Assembly (NCBI RefSeq): GCF_013376095.1
Contig: NZ_JAAMFN010000018.1
Span: 1-64,000, forward strand
Direction: 5' to 3'
Source: Arthrobacter sp. SDTb3-6
Lineage (GTDB): Bacteria; Actinomycetota; Actinomycetes; Actinomycetales; Micrococcaceae
Length of the DNA stretch: 64,000 nt
Shown here: piece after piece, positions 54,099 through 62,066 of the stretch
How positions within the stretch are numbered: position 1 is the stretch's first letter
Layout of the letters: every line of letters begins with the position of its first letter
Notes under the pieces: model-generated
The model's database searches: none
The model's input: only the letters and a program-made list of their open reading frames with translations
What the model was told of the DNA's origin: nothing
Made by a program: the position numbers and the translations under genes

Positions 54099-54236
54099 GC
54101 GGCCCGGGACGTATCCGGTCCGCACCGGCGGGCCGCAGCCGGCCGGATTGCGGCCGTGGCTGCGGCGGAACGCGTCAGGCGCTTGACGCGCAGCCCGCCA
54201 AATATAACGGAATTATCACGGCTGTCGTTTTTACCG

Positions 54237-54242
54237 TATAGT
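54237..54242 (+). promoter_or_regulatory. candidate -10 (TATAGT) for the first riboswitch transcript
   Basis: TATAGT in an AT-rich island (AATATAACGGAATTATCACGG...) 37 bases before the ydaO aptamer; TTATCA at 54213-54218 is a weak -35. Transcription would begin near 54249. Confidence 0.4.
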
Positions 54243-54273
54243 AACTACGTGGCGCTGTAACCAAAGCGTTACC

Positions 54274-54530
54274 AACCTCTGACACCGAGCCTTGCCTTCA
54301 GAGGGGGAATGAACCGTTTCAGGCAAGGACGGGGGAACCACAACCGGCAGGCCGAGAAGCCTGCCTTGGGGTGAAGCCAGGTCTCGCACCACCCGCAACC
54401 CATCAGGCACCATGCCCAGGACGGGGCGGGAGCCGGTGCATTGCGCGTGCCGCGGGCCAGGCCGGATCAACCATTGCACTCTCTGATCCGAATCCGACAG
54501 CTAACTCCGCAGGTGCTTCGCAGAGAGGTT
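54274..54530 (+). ncRNA. ydaO-yuaA (cyclic di-AMP) riboswitch 1
   Basis: Aptamer signatures in order: GGGGGAACCACAACC near 54341, CTTGGGGTGAAGCC near 54367 and ATCCGAATCCGACAGCTAAC near 54486, with CGCAGG after it. Closing stem P1 pairs AACCTCTG (54274-54281) with CAGAGAGGTT (54521-54530). The 3' strand of P1 includes GAGAGG, the ribosome site of GTG 54535, so ligand binding that stabilises P1 should block translation of the M23 peptidase. In actinobacteria these riboswitches control wall hydrolases and turn them off at high c-di-AMP. Confidence 0.92.
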
Positions 54531-54534
54531 TTTA

Positions 54535-55350
54535 GTGTCAGAGGTCAAGCAGCGCGGACGCCGCCGGGCGGGTCCACCATGTACCGAACCGGCAGCGACT
54601 GCCCAGCCAACCCGCCGGGAGCTGCTCGCGGCCGAGCGGTCGGCCGTAGCACCCCACCCCACGTTGGGCGGGCTGATCCGCAGCAGCATTGGACGCGGGG
54701 CCGGCCAGAAAGTCGGGATGGCACTGGCCGCCACCGGCCTGGCCCTCGCCGTGACCGTGCCGTCGGCCGGCGGGGCGCTTCAGCTGGCCGGCAGCGACAC
54801 CCCGGCCGGACCGGCCGCGTCGCAGTCACTGGTCACCGCGGCGGCAGATGTGCCGATTACCTTTGAAGCGCCGTCCATTGCCAGTGCACTCAACCCGGAT
54901 GGACAACTGAAGGAAACGCTGAAGGTCAAGGCCTCCAACGTCACGCCGCAGGCTGCCAAGGGAACGCTGTCGGCGCCGTTGAAGGTGCTCACGCCGTCCT
55001 CGCCGTTTGGCTCACGCCTCAACCCCCTGACCGGGGCGATGGGGGAAATGCACACGGGGCAGGACTATGCCGTCTGGTGCTCCACGGCCGTGTTCGCCGC
55101 GGCCGGCGGCACGGTGGCCTTTACCGGCTGGCACCCCTACGGCGGAGGGAACCGCGTGGTCATCGACCACGGCAACGGCCTCTCGACGTCGTACAACCAC
55201 CTGAGCTCCATCGGCGTGAAGGTGGGCCAGGAAGTGGAGCGCGGGCAGCAGGTGGCGCTCAGCGGCACCACGGGGGCCTCCACCGGCTGCCACCTGCACT
55301 TTGAGGTCATGGTCGACGACCAGACCGTTGACCCGACCGGATGGCTTTAA
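54535..55350 (+). CDS. M23-family peptidoglycan endopeptidase (LytM-like)
   Basis: 271 residues. N-terminal basic region, signal-anchor (GMALAATGLALAVTVPSAGGAL ~60-85), disordered part, then LytM domain from ~155: SPFGSRLNPLTGAMGEMHTGQDY with zinc ligands His173 and Asp177, and His253-x-His255 in CHLHFEV; His201-like in NHLSS. Zn-dependent cleavage of wall cross-bridges is expected. GTG 54535 is set by the ribosome site in the riboswitch stem. The following gene has the same control, so the pair form a c-di-AMP-linked wall-remodelling unit. Confidence 0.93.
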   Translation: MSEVKQRGRRRAGPPCTEPAATAQPTRRELLAAERSAVAPHPTLGGLIRSSIGRGAGQKVGMALAATGLALAVTVPSAGGALQLAGSDTPAGPAASQSLVTAAADVPITFEAPSIASALNPDGQLKETLKVKASNVTPQAAKGTLSAPLKVLTPSSPFGSRLNPLTGAMGEMHTGQDYAVWCSTAVFAAAGGTVAFTGWHPYGGGNRVVIDHGNGLSTSYNHLSSIGVKVGQEVERGQQVALSGTTGASTGCHLHFEVMVDDQTVDPTGWL

Positions 55351-55368
55351 GTCCTCCACAAGGGGGGC

Positions 55369-55401
55369 CAGGTCACGACTTAGAGACACGACCGTGACCT
55401 G
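55369..55401 (+). terminator. hairpin between the M23 and NlpC/P60 genes
   Basis: CAGGTCACG (55369-55377) and CGTGACCTG (55393-55401), 9-bp perfect arms with a 15-base loop; no T-run. It lies 19 bases after the M23 stop. A promoter follows: GTGACA (55405-55410), 17 bases, TACCGT (55428-55433). Confidence 0.5.
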
Positions 55402-55404
55402 AAC

Positions 55405-55433
55405 GTGACATTGGAAAAAATCTGTTGTACCGT
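55405..55433 (+). promoter_or_regulatory. promoter of the second riboswitch transcript
   Basis: GTGACA - 17 bases - TACCGT, immediately after the intergenic hairpin and 42 bases ahead of the second aptamer, so the NlpC/P60 gene can be transcribed independently. Confidence 0.5.
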
Positions 55434-55474
55434 CGTAACCGCGCCAACTTCGAATCAAGCTGGCGCCTGTGAGT

Positions 55475-55690
55475 GGATTGCCTAGCTCTGCCACCGCTCA
55501 CGGTCCGTTCGTATCAATCGTCTGGCAGGGGCGGGGGAACCATTATCGGGCTTCTTTTATGGAAGTCCTAGGGGTGAAGCCGCGAAGCGTCCGTCCATGG
55601 AAAACAATTCCTGGAACGGGTGTGGAGCGGCCGGGTGACTCCCATCCGAATCCGACAGCTTACCTCGCAGGCTTTGGGAGAGGATCCTTC
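55475..55690 (+). ncRNA. ydaO-yuaA (cyclic di-AMP) riboswitch 2
   Basis: Second aptamer with the same blocks: GGCGGGGGAACCATT near 55530, CTAGGGGTGAAGCC near 55568 and CATCCGAATCCGACAGCTTACC near 55645, then TCGCAGG. Closing pairing is less perfect than in the first: GGATT (55475-55479) and CTC against GAG...GGATCC (to 55687). GAGAGG at 55678-55683 is the ribosome site for TTG 55691, again inside the 3' closing strand. The extent of P1 is approximate. Confidence 0.92.
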
Positions 55691-56461
55691 TTGTCTTCAA
55701 ACACTGCCCTTGGGCGTCACCGCGCCGAGGTTGTTAAGACCAGCCCGATCTCCGTCATCACGAAAGCCGTCGGCTCCAACGTCGGTGGTGTCGGACGCCA
55801 GGCCGCTGTAATCGCAGCAGCTTCCGGACTGGTCCTCACTTCCGGCATTGCAGCAAATGCCGCCACCCCCACTGTGGAGCGCGCCTCCGACGGTGGCACC
55901 ACGCTTAGCCAGAACACGCAGCTTGCCTCGGCAGTGACTGCAAAGTCGACCGTGAAGATCTCCTTCGCAACCCCCAAGGTGACCTCAACCCCGGCTCCCG
56001 TTGTTGTTACGCCCCCCGTGGCCGCGCAGAGCAGCGACGTTGCCCAGGTGCCCGCCGCCCAGGCCCCTGCAGCGGCTCCGGCCGCCACGGTCACCACCAC
56101 CGAAGCAGCCCCCCAGCCCGCCACCAAGAGCGGCATTGGCGCCACGATCGCCGCTGCGGCCCTGGCCCAGCTCGGCGTGGCCCAGGACTGCACCATGCTG
56201 GTCACCAACTCGCTGGCAGCGGCCGGGATCAACTACCACGGCTGGCCGGCCGGCTACCTCTCCCTCGGCCGCACGGTTTCCGAGGCTGAAGCACAGCCCG
56301 GTGACCTGATCTACTACGCCGACGGCGGCCTGGGCATGGCCCACATTGCCGTTTACATCGGCAACGGCCAGGCCGTCCACGGCGGCTTCCACGGCAGCAC
56401 CGTCGTCTGGTCGGTCGACGTTGGCGGCTCGGCCCCCGTGTTCATCGCGATGGGCCACTAG
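55691..56461 (+). CDS. NlpC/P60-family secreted cell-wall hydrolase
   Basis: 256 residues. Signal peptide (QAAVIAAASGLVLTSGIAANA), Ala/Pro/Thr linker ~60-145, catalytic domain from ~150: Cys167 in GVAQDCTMLVTNSL and His218 in GMAHIAVYIGNGQAVHGG, with GDLIYYADGG before it. The Cys-His pair is the NlpC/P60 peptidase dyad; DCTMLV replaces the more usual DCSGLV. TTG 55691 (SSNTALGRHRAEVVK) is chosen by its ribosome site; ATG codons upstream lie within the riboswitch. Ends in a strong terminator. Confidence 0.92.
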   Translation: MSSNTALGRHRAEVVKTSPISVITKAVGSNVGGVGRQAAVIAAASGLVLTSGIAANAATPTVERASDGGTTLSQNTQLASAVTAKSTVKISFATPKVTSTPAPVVVTPPVAAQSSDVAQVPAAQAPAAAPAATVTTTEAAPQPATKSGIGATIAAAALAQLGVAQDCTMLVTNSLAAAGINYHGWPAGYLSLGRTVSEAEAQPGDLIYYADGGLGMAHIAVYIGNGQAVHGGFHGSTVVWSVDVGGSAPVFIAMGH

Positions 56462-56476
56462 TCCCGAAAAGCTTCC

Positions 56477-56516
56477 AAGCACCGGCCCCGTCCATAGGAC
56501 GGGGCCGGTGCTTTTT
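56477..56516 (+). terminator. intrinsic terminator of the NlpC/P60 gene
   Basis: AAGCACCGGCCCCGTCC and GGACGGGGCCGGTGCTT make a perfect 17-bp stem with a 3-base ATA loop, followed by TTT and AA. Starts 16 bases after the stop codon. Confidence 0.92.
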
Positions 56517-56710
56517 AATGGCAGGCCGCCGACGCAGGCAGCCGCGGCCCAGCGCCCGGCGTCCGTCACAACACCGCCGGCAGCCGTGCCCGCGGTGCGC
56601 GGCCCGCCGTCTGGCTTGGCATCCGGCACGGTCCTGTCCGGGCCGGTGCAGACGTTCGTAGGAACGGGGCGGGCTAGCATGGGGTTCATGGACAGTGGAA
56701 GCGGGCAGCC

Positions 56711-57343
56711 GTGCAGGCCGTGATATTGGCCGGAGGGCTTTCACGCCGCCTCGGCGGCGTGGCGAAGGCCGGCCTGCTGGTGGACGGGGAAACGCTGCTG
56801 GCGCACACCCTGCGTGCCGCCCAGGCCGTGGTGGACGCGACGTCCGCCGGGAACGCACGGGGGAGGACCGCCGTCGTCGGCCCGGTGGGGCAGCTGGCCG
56901 CCTGGCTGGGTCCGGGCCGGCGGTCCGGGCGGTTGGAATTGGTGCAGGAGGACCCGCCGTATTCCGGCCCGGCGGCCGGCATTGCCGCGGGCATCTCGGC
57001 CCTGGACGGCACCGGCGGCCGGGTGCTGGTGCTGGCCTGTGACATGCCGCAGGCCGGGCCGCTGGCAAAACTGCTGGCCGAAGCCGCCGCCGGGTGCGGC
57101 GCCTGGGAGGCGGTGATGGCCGTGGACGGCGGGCGCCGCCAGCCGTTGGCCGCCATTTATCCGTTGGCGGCGCTGCAGGCCGCGGTGGCGGAGGCCCGGG
57201 CGGCGCACCGGCTGGAAAATGCGTCGGTCTTCTCGCTGCTTGCTAGTGTGAACATCAAGGAATGTGCCGTGCCGGCGGGGCTGGCGGCGGACATCGACAC
57301 TTGGGACGACGCCCGCCTGCACGGGATCGGCGCCCCGCTTTGA
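56711..57343 (+). CDS. mobA: molybdenum cofactor guanylyltransferase-like NTP transferase
   Basis: 210 residues. N-terminal nucleotide-binding motif ILAGGLSRRLGGVAKAGLLVDG (GGxSxRxG), metal-binding Asp in LVLACDMPQ, and QPLAAIYPLAAL, the MobA pattern. Makes molybdopterin guanine dinucleotide from Mo-cofactor and GTP. The usual GRDKA loop reads GGVAKA, keeping the Lys. Linked to moeA two genes downstream, which supports the role. GTG 56711 gives the motif at residue 5, as in the family. Confidence 0.85.
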   Translation: MQAVILAGGLSRRLGGVAKAGLLVDGETLLAHTLRAAQAVVDATSAGNARGRTAVVGPVGQLAAWLGPGRRSGRLELVQEDPPYSGPAAGIAAGISALDGTGGRVLVLACDMPQAGPLAKLLAEAAAGCGAWEAVMAVDGGRRQPLAAIYPLAALQAAVAEARAAHRLENASVFSLLASVNIKECAVPAGLAADIDTWDDARLHGIGAPL

Positions 57344-57378
57344 GCTGGCCGGGCAACCCGGACGGGAAGGGCACGGAC

Positions 57379-57663
57379 ATGGAGAACAACGACGAGGTTT
57401 TGGACGCGTGGCTGGCAAAACTGCTGGCCGCCTTTGAGATCGCCGACATTGAGGTGGACGTCCATGCCGTGCTGAACCTGGCCGGCGTGGCCGCGCATGC
57501 AGTGGTGCGCCCCGCGGCGCCGCTGACCACCTTTGTGGCCGGGCTGGCAGCGGGTCTGGCGGCCGGGTCGGGCCAGGCGGATTCCGCACAGTCGATGGCT
57601 GCCGCGCTGGGCCTGGCCAAGAAGCTGGCCGCCGCCGAAGCGCCGGCTTCCGCCGCCGAATAG
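57379..57663 (+). CDS. DUF6457-like small protein in the molybdenum cofactor operon
   Basis: 94 residues, mostly helical: LDAWLAKLLAAFEIADIEVDVHAVLNLAGVAAHAVVRPAAPLTTFVAGLAAGLAAG. This acidic start plus V-H-A-VLNLAG-AAH-V-RPAAPLTTF pattern is that of small proteins encoded between mobA-like and moeA genes in actinobacteria. Function unknown; a carrier or assembly role in cofactor synthesis is a guess. ATG 57379 follows GGGAAGGG. Confidence 0.8.
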   Translation: MENNDEVLDAWLAKLLAAFEIADIEVDVHAVLNLAGVAAHAVVRPAAPLTTFVAGLAAGLAAGSGQADSAQSMAAALGLAKKLAAAEAPASAAE

Positions 57664-57671
57664 GGGGCCAG

Positions 57672-58952
57672 GTGGCAGCCTACGCCGAAGCGGCCCCGTC
57701 CGCCGGGGAGCCGGAACCGCAGCCTGCGGCACTGCAGCCCGCCGCGGAGCCGCAGCCTGAACCGCAGCCGCGCACCCTGCCCCACACCTGGGAGGAGGCC
57801 CGGACCGCCGCGTACGAGGTGGCCCGGCCGCTGCCCGCCGTCGACGTCGAGCTGGCGCAGGGTGCCGGACGGAAGCTGGCGGCCGGCATCGTGGCCCTGC
57901 ATCCCATGCCGCACTATGCCTCCTCGGCCATGGACGGCTGGGCCGTGGCGGGCAGCCCGCCCTGGATCCTGGCCGGGCCGGGCCGCCGCCTCGCCCCCGG
58001 GCAGGCCTCGCCCATCGTCACCGGCGGCCTGGTCCCGCCCGGTGCCAAGGCCGTCCTGCGCAGCGAGGCAGGCCTGCTTTCCACGGACGACGACGGCCTG
58101 CCGGTCCTGGTGCGCGGCGGCGCCGCCCGCCCGGGGGAACCCAAAAACGGCCAGCACATCAGGCCTGCGGGCAAGGAGGCGGCCGAAGGGGAGCTGCTGG
58201 TCAAGCCGGGCACCGTGCTGAACCCTGCCCACCTTGCCCTGGCCGCGCTGGGCGGCCTGGATGAACTGTCGGTGCTGGGCCGCCCGGCGGTGCAGCTGGT
58301 GCTGACCGGCGACGAGGTGGTCCAGCACGGCATCCCCGCACCCGGCCAGGTCCGGGACGCCTTCACCCCGCAGCTGGGCGGCGTCGTCGAACTGCTGGGA
58401 GGCACCGTGGTGGGGCTGCGCCGCGCGGCCGACAACCTGGCGGCCACGCTGGAGGCCCTCGCCGACTCCGAAGGGAACCCGGCCGACGTCGTCATCACCA
58501 CGGGCGCCACCGGCCGCTCCAGCGCGGACTTCCTGCGCCCGGCCATCGCCGCCATGGGCGGGACTTTCCACGTCGACGGCATTGCCATGCGCCCCGGCCA
58601 CCCCAGCCTGCTCGCCGAATTCCCGGACGGGCGCTTCCTGGTGGGCCTGCCGGGCAACCCGCTGGCGGCCATGATCGCCCTGCTGACGATTGGTGCACCG
58701 CTGCTGGCCAGGCTGGGCAGCAGCCCCCTGCCGCCCACGTTCGAGGTGGCGTGCGGATCACCCATCAAGGAGTACCACGGACCCACCCGGCTGATGCCGT
58801 ACCGGCTGCTGTACGGGCTGGCATCCCCGTGCGCCAACACGGACTCCGCCATGATGCGCGGGATGGCGGCGGCCGACGGCGTCATGGTGGTCCCGCCGCA
58901 CGGGGCGAAAATGGGGGAGCCCCTCACCGCATTCGGGCTGCCGTGGACGTAA
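57672..58952 (+). CDS. moeA: molybdopterin molybdenumtransferase
   Basis: 426 residues. Inserts molybdate into adenylylated molybdopterin. Domain order as in MoeA: N-terminal TWEEARTAAYEVARPLPA, SSAMDGWAV, GGLVPPGAKAVLR, then the catalytic MPT-binding domain with VQLVLTGDEVV, TTGATGRSSADFL, GLPGNPLAAMIALLTI and a C-terminal domain. An Ala/Pro/Gln-rich ~35-residue N-terminal extension precedes the conserved part, so a start later than GTG 57672 is possible. Follows the small DUF6457 gene by 8 bases. Confidence 0.92.
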   Translation: MAAYAEAAPSAGEPEPQPAALQPAAEPQPEPQPRTLPHTWEEARTAAYEVARPLPAVDVELAQGAGRKLAAGIVALHPMPHYASSAMDGWAVAGSPPWILAGPGRRLAPGQASPIVTGGLVPPGAKAVLRSEAGLLSTDDDGLPVLVRGGAARPGEPKNGQHIRPAGKEAAEGELLVKPGTVLNPAHLALAALGGLDELSVLGRPAVQLVLTGDEVVQHGIPAPGQVRDAFTPQLGGVVELLGGTVVGLRRAADNLAATLEALADSEGNPADVVITTGATGRSSADFLRPAIAAMGGTFHVDGIAMRPGHPSLLAEFPDGRFLVGLPGNPLAAMIALLTIGAPLLARLGSSPLPPTFEVACGSPIKEYHGPTRLMPYRLLYGLASPCANTDSAMMRGMAAADGVMVVPPHGAKMGEPLTAFGLPWT

Positions 58953-59809
58953 CGTTCACCTGCGCGGACGGACGGGTGCTGGCCGGGCAGCTGTTTGCCG
59001 TGCCCGCGGGCGTTGCTCGGCGCGGGACGGTGGTCATTGCCAGCGCCACGGCCGTGAAGGCCTCCTACTACCACCGGTACGCGGCGTACCTCGCGGAAAA
59101 CGGCTATGTGGCCCTCACCTTCGACTACCGGGGGATCGGCGGTTCCCGCGGCGGATCGCTGCGCGGGCAGCACGTGCGCTGGTTTGAATGGGGGTCGCTG
59201 GACATTGACGCAGTCCTGGCCTGGGCACTGGCGCAGGCGGACGGGCTGCCGGTGCACTTTGTGGGCCACAGCTTCGGCGGCTTTGGCGTGGGCCTGGCGG
59301 GGCATGCCGCCTGGCTGGGCCGCATCCTGACCGTGGGCGCGCAACATGCCTATTGGCGGGACCTGCGGCTGCGGCACCAAATCGGGCACTGGGGCCGGGC
59401 CCTGCTGATGCTGCCGCTGGTGGGCATCCTTGGCTATTTTCCGGCGAAGCGGCTGGGCCTGATGGAAGATTTGCCGGCCGGGGTGGCGCTGGACTGGGCG
59501 CGCAGCCGCAAGGACTTTACGACGGCGGCAGCCGGCCCCGTGCGAAGCGCCCTGCTGGCGCACCAGGCCGCCGTCACGGCGCCGATCCTGGCCCTCGCCC
59601 CCAGCGATGACTCCTACGCGACCACCGCCGCCATGGAACGGGCCGTGGCGTATACGCCCAACAGCCCGTCCACGGTGCTGCACCTTGATCCGGAACACTA
59701 CGGGGAGCCGTCGCTGGGCCATTTCGCGCTGTTCCACGGCCGTTACCGGGACTCCTTTTGGCCGCAGACCCTCGCCTGGCTGGACGGCGGTGCCTGGGCC
59801 GGCGTTTGA
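58943..59809 (+). CDS. alpha/beta-hydrolase, possibly esterase/peptidase-like
   Basis: 288 residues. Nucleophile Ser110 in GHSFGG, oxyanion region GSRGGS in FDYRGIGGSRGG, a lid with hydrophobic helix ~145-175, and candidate acid/base Asp-Asp in LALAPSDDSY and His in GHFALFHGRY near the end. GTG 58943 gives MDVTFTCADGR and a 10-base overlap with moeA, so it belongs to the same operon, although alpha/beta hydrolases are not part of the known molybdenum cofactor pathway. Substrate unknown. Confidence 0.82.
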   Translation: MDVTFTCADGRVLAGQLFAVPAGVARRGTVVIASATAVKASYYHRYAAYLAENGYVALTFDYRGIGGSRGGSLRGQHVRWFEWGSLDIDAVLAWALAQADGLPVHFVGHSFGGFGVGLAGHAAWLGRILTVGAQHAYWRDLRLRHQIGHWGRALLMLPLVGILGYFPAKRLGLMEDLPAGVALDWARSRKDFTTAAAGPVRSALLAHQAAVTAPILALAPSDDSYATTAAMERAVAYTPNSPSTVLHLDPEHYGEPSLGHFALFHGRYRDSFWPQTLAWLDGGAWAGV

Positions 59810-59819
59810 GCCGGCCCGG

Positions 59820-61268
59820 TCAGGCGCTGACGGGGGAGGGAAGCGGCACGGGCGTGCCGGCGTCGTCCGCGTCCCGGGCCACTGCGGCGGCCAGCTCCCG
59901 GGCCCGGTTCCGGGACGGCAGCCACAGGGCTGCGGCCGCCGCGACGACCAGGACCGAGGCGCCCACGTACACGGCGGGGATGGCGGCACTGACAAACCCC
60001 GTGGGGGTGAGCCGCCCGCCGGCGCCGGTGAACACGGCGGTCAGGACAGCCACGCCCAGGGCCACGCCGACTTCACGGAGCGTGGCATTGGCGCCGGAGG
60101 CCTTGGCGTGGTCGTGGCGGTGCATGTTGGCCAGGACCGCCGTGGACATGGGCGCGAACACCAGGCCCATGCCGATCCCGGCGGCCAGGTAACCGGGCAC
60201 CATGAGCAGGTAGGCAATGTCCGCGCTGAGTGTTGCGGCGAGCCAGAACATGCCGCCGGCCAGCAGCACCAGTCCGGTGACCATGAGGGTCCGGGTCCCC
60301 AGCCGCGGCGCGAGCAGGCCGGCCAGCGGGGCGACGACCATCGGGGCCAGGGTCCACGGCATGGTCAGCACGCCGGCCTGGAGCGGGCTGTACCCCTGGA
60401 CCACCTGCAGGAACTGGATCAGGATGAACACCGAGCCGAAGATGCCGAAGCTGAAGGTGAGCCCCACAATGTTGGCCACCGTAAAGCTGCGGTCGCGGAA
60501 CAGGCGCAGGGGCAGCAGTGGCGCGGCGGTGCGGGACTCCCGGGCGACGAAGGCCAGGAGCAGGAGGCCGCCACCAATGAGCGGCAACAGCACCTGTGCG
60601 CTGGACCAGCCGGCCGCGTTGCCCCGCACAATGCCGAACACCAGGCCCAGCAGGCCAAGGCCGGAGAGGGCCAGCCCCGTCACGTCGGCGCGGACCCGGG
60701 CGCCGAAGCTGTTGGGCAGGCCCAGCAGTACCAGCGGAATGGCAATGGCGCCGAGGGGGACGTTCAGCCAGAAGATGGCCTGCCAGTTCCGGCCCTCCAC
60801 CACGGCGCCGCCCACCAGCGGGCCCACGGCGACGCCCAGCCCGGACACTCCGCCCCAGATGCCGATGGCCAGGGGCCGCCGCGCGGTGCTGACGGATTCG
60901 GCCAGCAGCGTCAGCGACAACGGCATCAGCGCGGCGGCCCCGAGCCCCTGCATGGCCCTGGCCGCAATGAGCGCGGATGGGTCGGTGCTCAGTGCCGCGG
61001 CGGCGGAGGCAAGGGTAAAGACGGCCAGGCCGGCCAGAAAGGCACGGCGGCGGCCGAACCGGTCGCCCAGACCCACGGCAAGCAGCATGAAGGTGGCGAA
61101 GCTGAGCGCGTAGGCGTTGACCACCCACTGCAGCTCCTCGACCCCGGCACCGAGTTTCTCGTGGATGACAGGCAGCGCATTGGTGACCACCAGGTTGTCC
61201 AGGGTGGCCATGAAGACGGGCAGGGATGCGGCCGCGATGGCCAGCCAGAGGGGGGCGGGACGTTTCAT
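59820..61268 (-). CDS. MFS multidrug exporter (DHA2 family, 14-helix)
   Basis: 482 residues. PLWLAIAAASLPVFMATLDNLVVTNALPVIHEKLG is the DHA2 helix 1, with the conserved Asp; motif A GLGDRFGRRRAFL, motif C GGVSGLGVAVGPLVGGAVV, and the second half GLLAPRLGTRTLMV. EmrB/QacA group. ATG 61268 follows GGAGGAAG; longer frames lack a site. Divergent from a TetR gene over 70 bases containing palindromes, the usual layout of a drug-inducible exporter. Confidence 0.92.
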   Translation of the reverse strand: MKRPAPLWLAIAAASLPVFMATLDNLVVTNALPVIHEKLGAGVEELQWVVNAYALSFATFMLLAVGLGDRFGRRRAFLAGLAVFTLASAAAALSTDPSALIAARAMQGLGAAALMPLSLTLLAESVSTARRPLAIGIWGGVSGLGVAVGPLVGGAVVEGRNWQAIFWLNVPLGAIAIPLVLLGLPNSFGARVRADVTGLALSGLGLLGLVFGIVRGNAAGWSSAQVLLPLIGGGLLLLAFVARESRTAAPLLPLRLFRDRSFTVANIVGLTFSFGIFGSVFILIQFLQVVQGYSPLQAGVLTMPWTLAPMVVAPLAGLLAPRLGTRTLMVTGLVLLAGGMFWLAATLSADIAYLLMVPGYLAAGIGMGLVFAPMSTAVLANMHRHDHAKASGANATLREVGVALGVAVLTAVFTGAGGRLTPTGFVSAAIPAVYVGASVLVVAAAAALWLPSRNRARELAAAVARDADDAGTPVPLPSPVSA

Positions 61269-61290
61269 GGGAGGCTTCCTCCGAATTGAG

Positions 61291-61335
61291 GTAATTGAAT
61301 GATTACTTAAACGACCAAGGTAGTAATCAGCTGAT
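61291..61335. promoter_or_regulatory. operator palindromes between the MFS and TetR genes
   Basis: GTAAT-6-ATTAC (61291-61306) and ATCAGCTGAT (61326-61335) flank the divergent starts (61268 reverse, 61339 forward). GTAATC/GATTAC half-sites occur three times in 45 bases. Probable TetR operators controlling both genes. Confidence 0.65.
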
Positions 61336-61338
61336 AAC

Positions 61339-62019
61339 ATGTCAAGCATGGTCAAGAAATCAGTCCAGGAAGCTGCCGGACGGGCCGTGCGGCTGCCGGC
61401 GGAACAACGCCGGGGGCTCATCCTCCAGGCCGCGACGGCAGTTTTTGCCGAACGCGGCTACGCCGGGGCCACCACGGACCAGGTGGCAAGGGCCGCCGGC
61501 ATCAGCCAGCCGTACGTGGTGCGGATGTTCGGCACCAAGGAAAACCTGTTTCTCGAGGCGCTGGAACGCGCACTGGGGAAGCTGACGGGGAAGTTCCGCT
61601 CCGTCATGGCGGACTACGACGCCGGCCGCCTCGCCGGCCAGGTGGCGGGGCTGGACCCGGCCGTCGGCTCCGGCCGGCCCGAACAGCTGGTGCCGCTTTT
61701 GGGCGCAGCGTACGCGGACCTTATCCGGGACCGCGGCCTGCTGCTGATCCTGATGCAGTCCTTTCTGGCCGGGCACGAACCCGTCATCGGGGCGCGTGCC
61801 CGGGAGGGGTTCCTGGGCCTGTACCAACTGCTCCGCGACGAAGTGGGACTGGACACCGACGGTGCCAGGGACTTCCTGGCCCACGGCATGCTCATGAACA
61901 CGTTGATCAGCCTGCGGCTGCCTGAAATGTACGGCCAGGACGCCACCGCGAACGAACTGCTCGAATGCACCCTGCGCAGCAAGCTGCAGGTGGTGGTGGC
62001 AGCCAGCAAGGGGGACTGA
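61339..62019 (+). CDS. TetR-family repressor of the divergent exporter
   Basis: 226 residues. TetR_N: RGLILQAATAVFAERGYAGATTDQVARAAGISQPYVVRMFGTKENLFLEALERAL, a clean match. C-terminal ligand domain (LIRDRGLLLILMQSFLAGHEPVIGARAREGFLGLYQLL ...) includes a small-molecule pocket. ATG 61339 or ATG 61348 may be the start; AACATG leaves no clear ribosome site. Expected to repress the exporter gene and its own gene until a substrate binds. Confidence 0.9.
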   Translation: MSSMVKKSVQEAAGRAVRLPAEQRRGLILQAATAVFAERGYAGATTDQVARAAGISQPYVVRMFGTKENLFLEALERALGKLTGKFRSVMADYDAGRLAGQVAGLDPAVGSGRPEQLVPLLGAAYADLIRDRGLLLILMQSFLAGHEPVIGARAREGFLGLYQLLRDEVGLDTDGARDFLAHGMLMNTLISLRLPEMYGQDATANELLECTLRSKLQVVVAASKGD

Positions 62020-62066
62020 GCCCCACGGGGGTGCAGGTTCCCGCACCGCGCCCGGCACTGGCGCTT

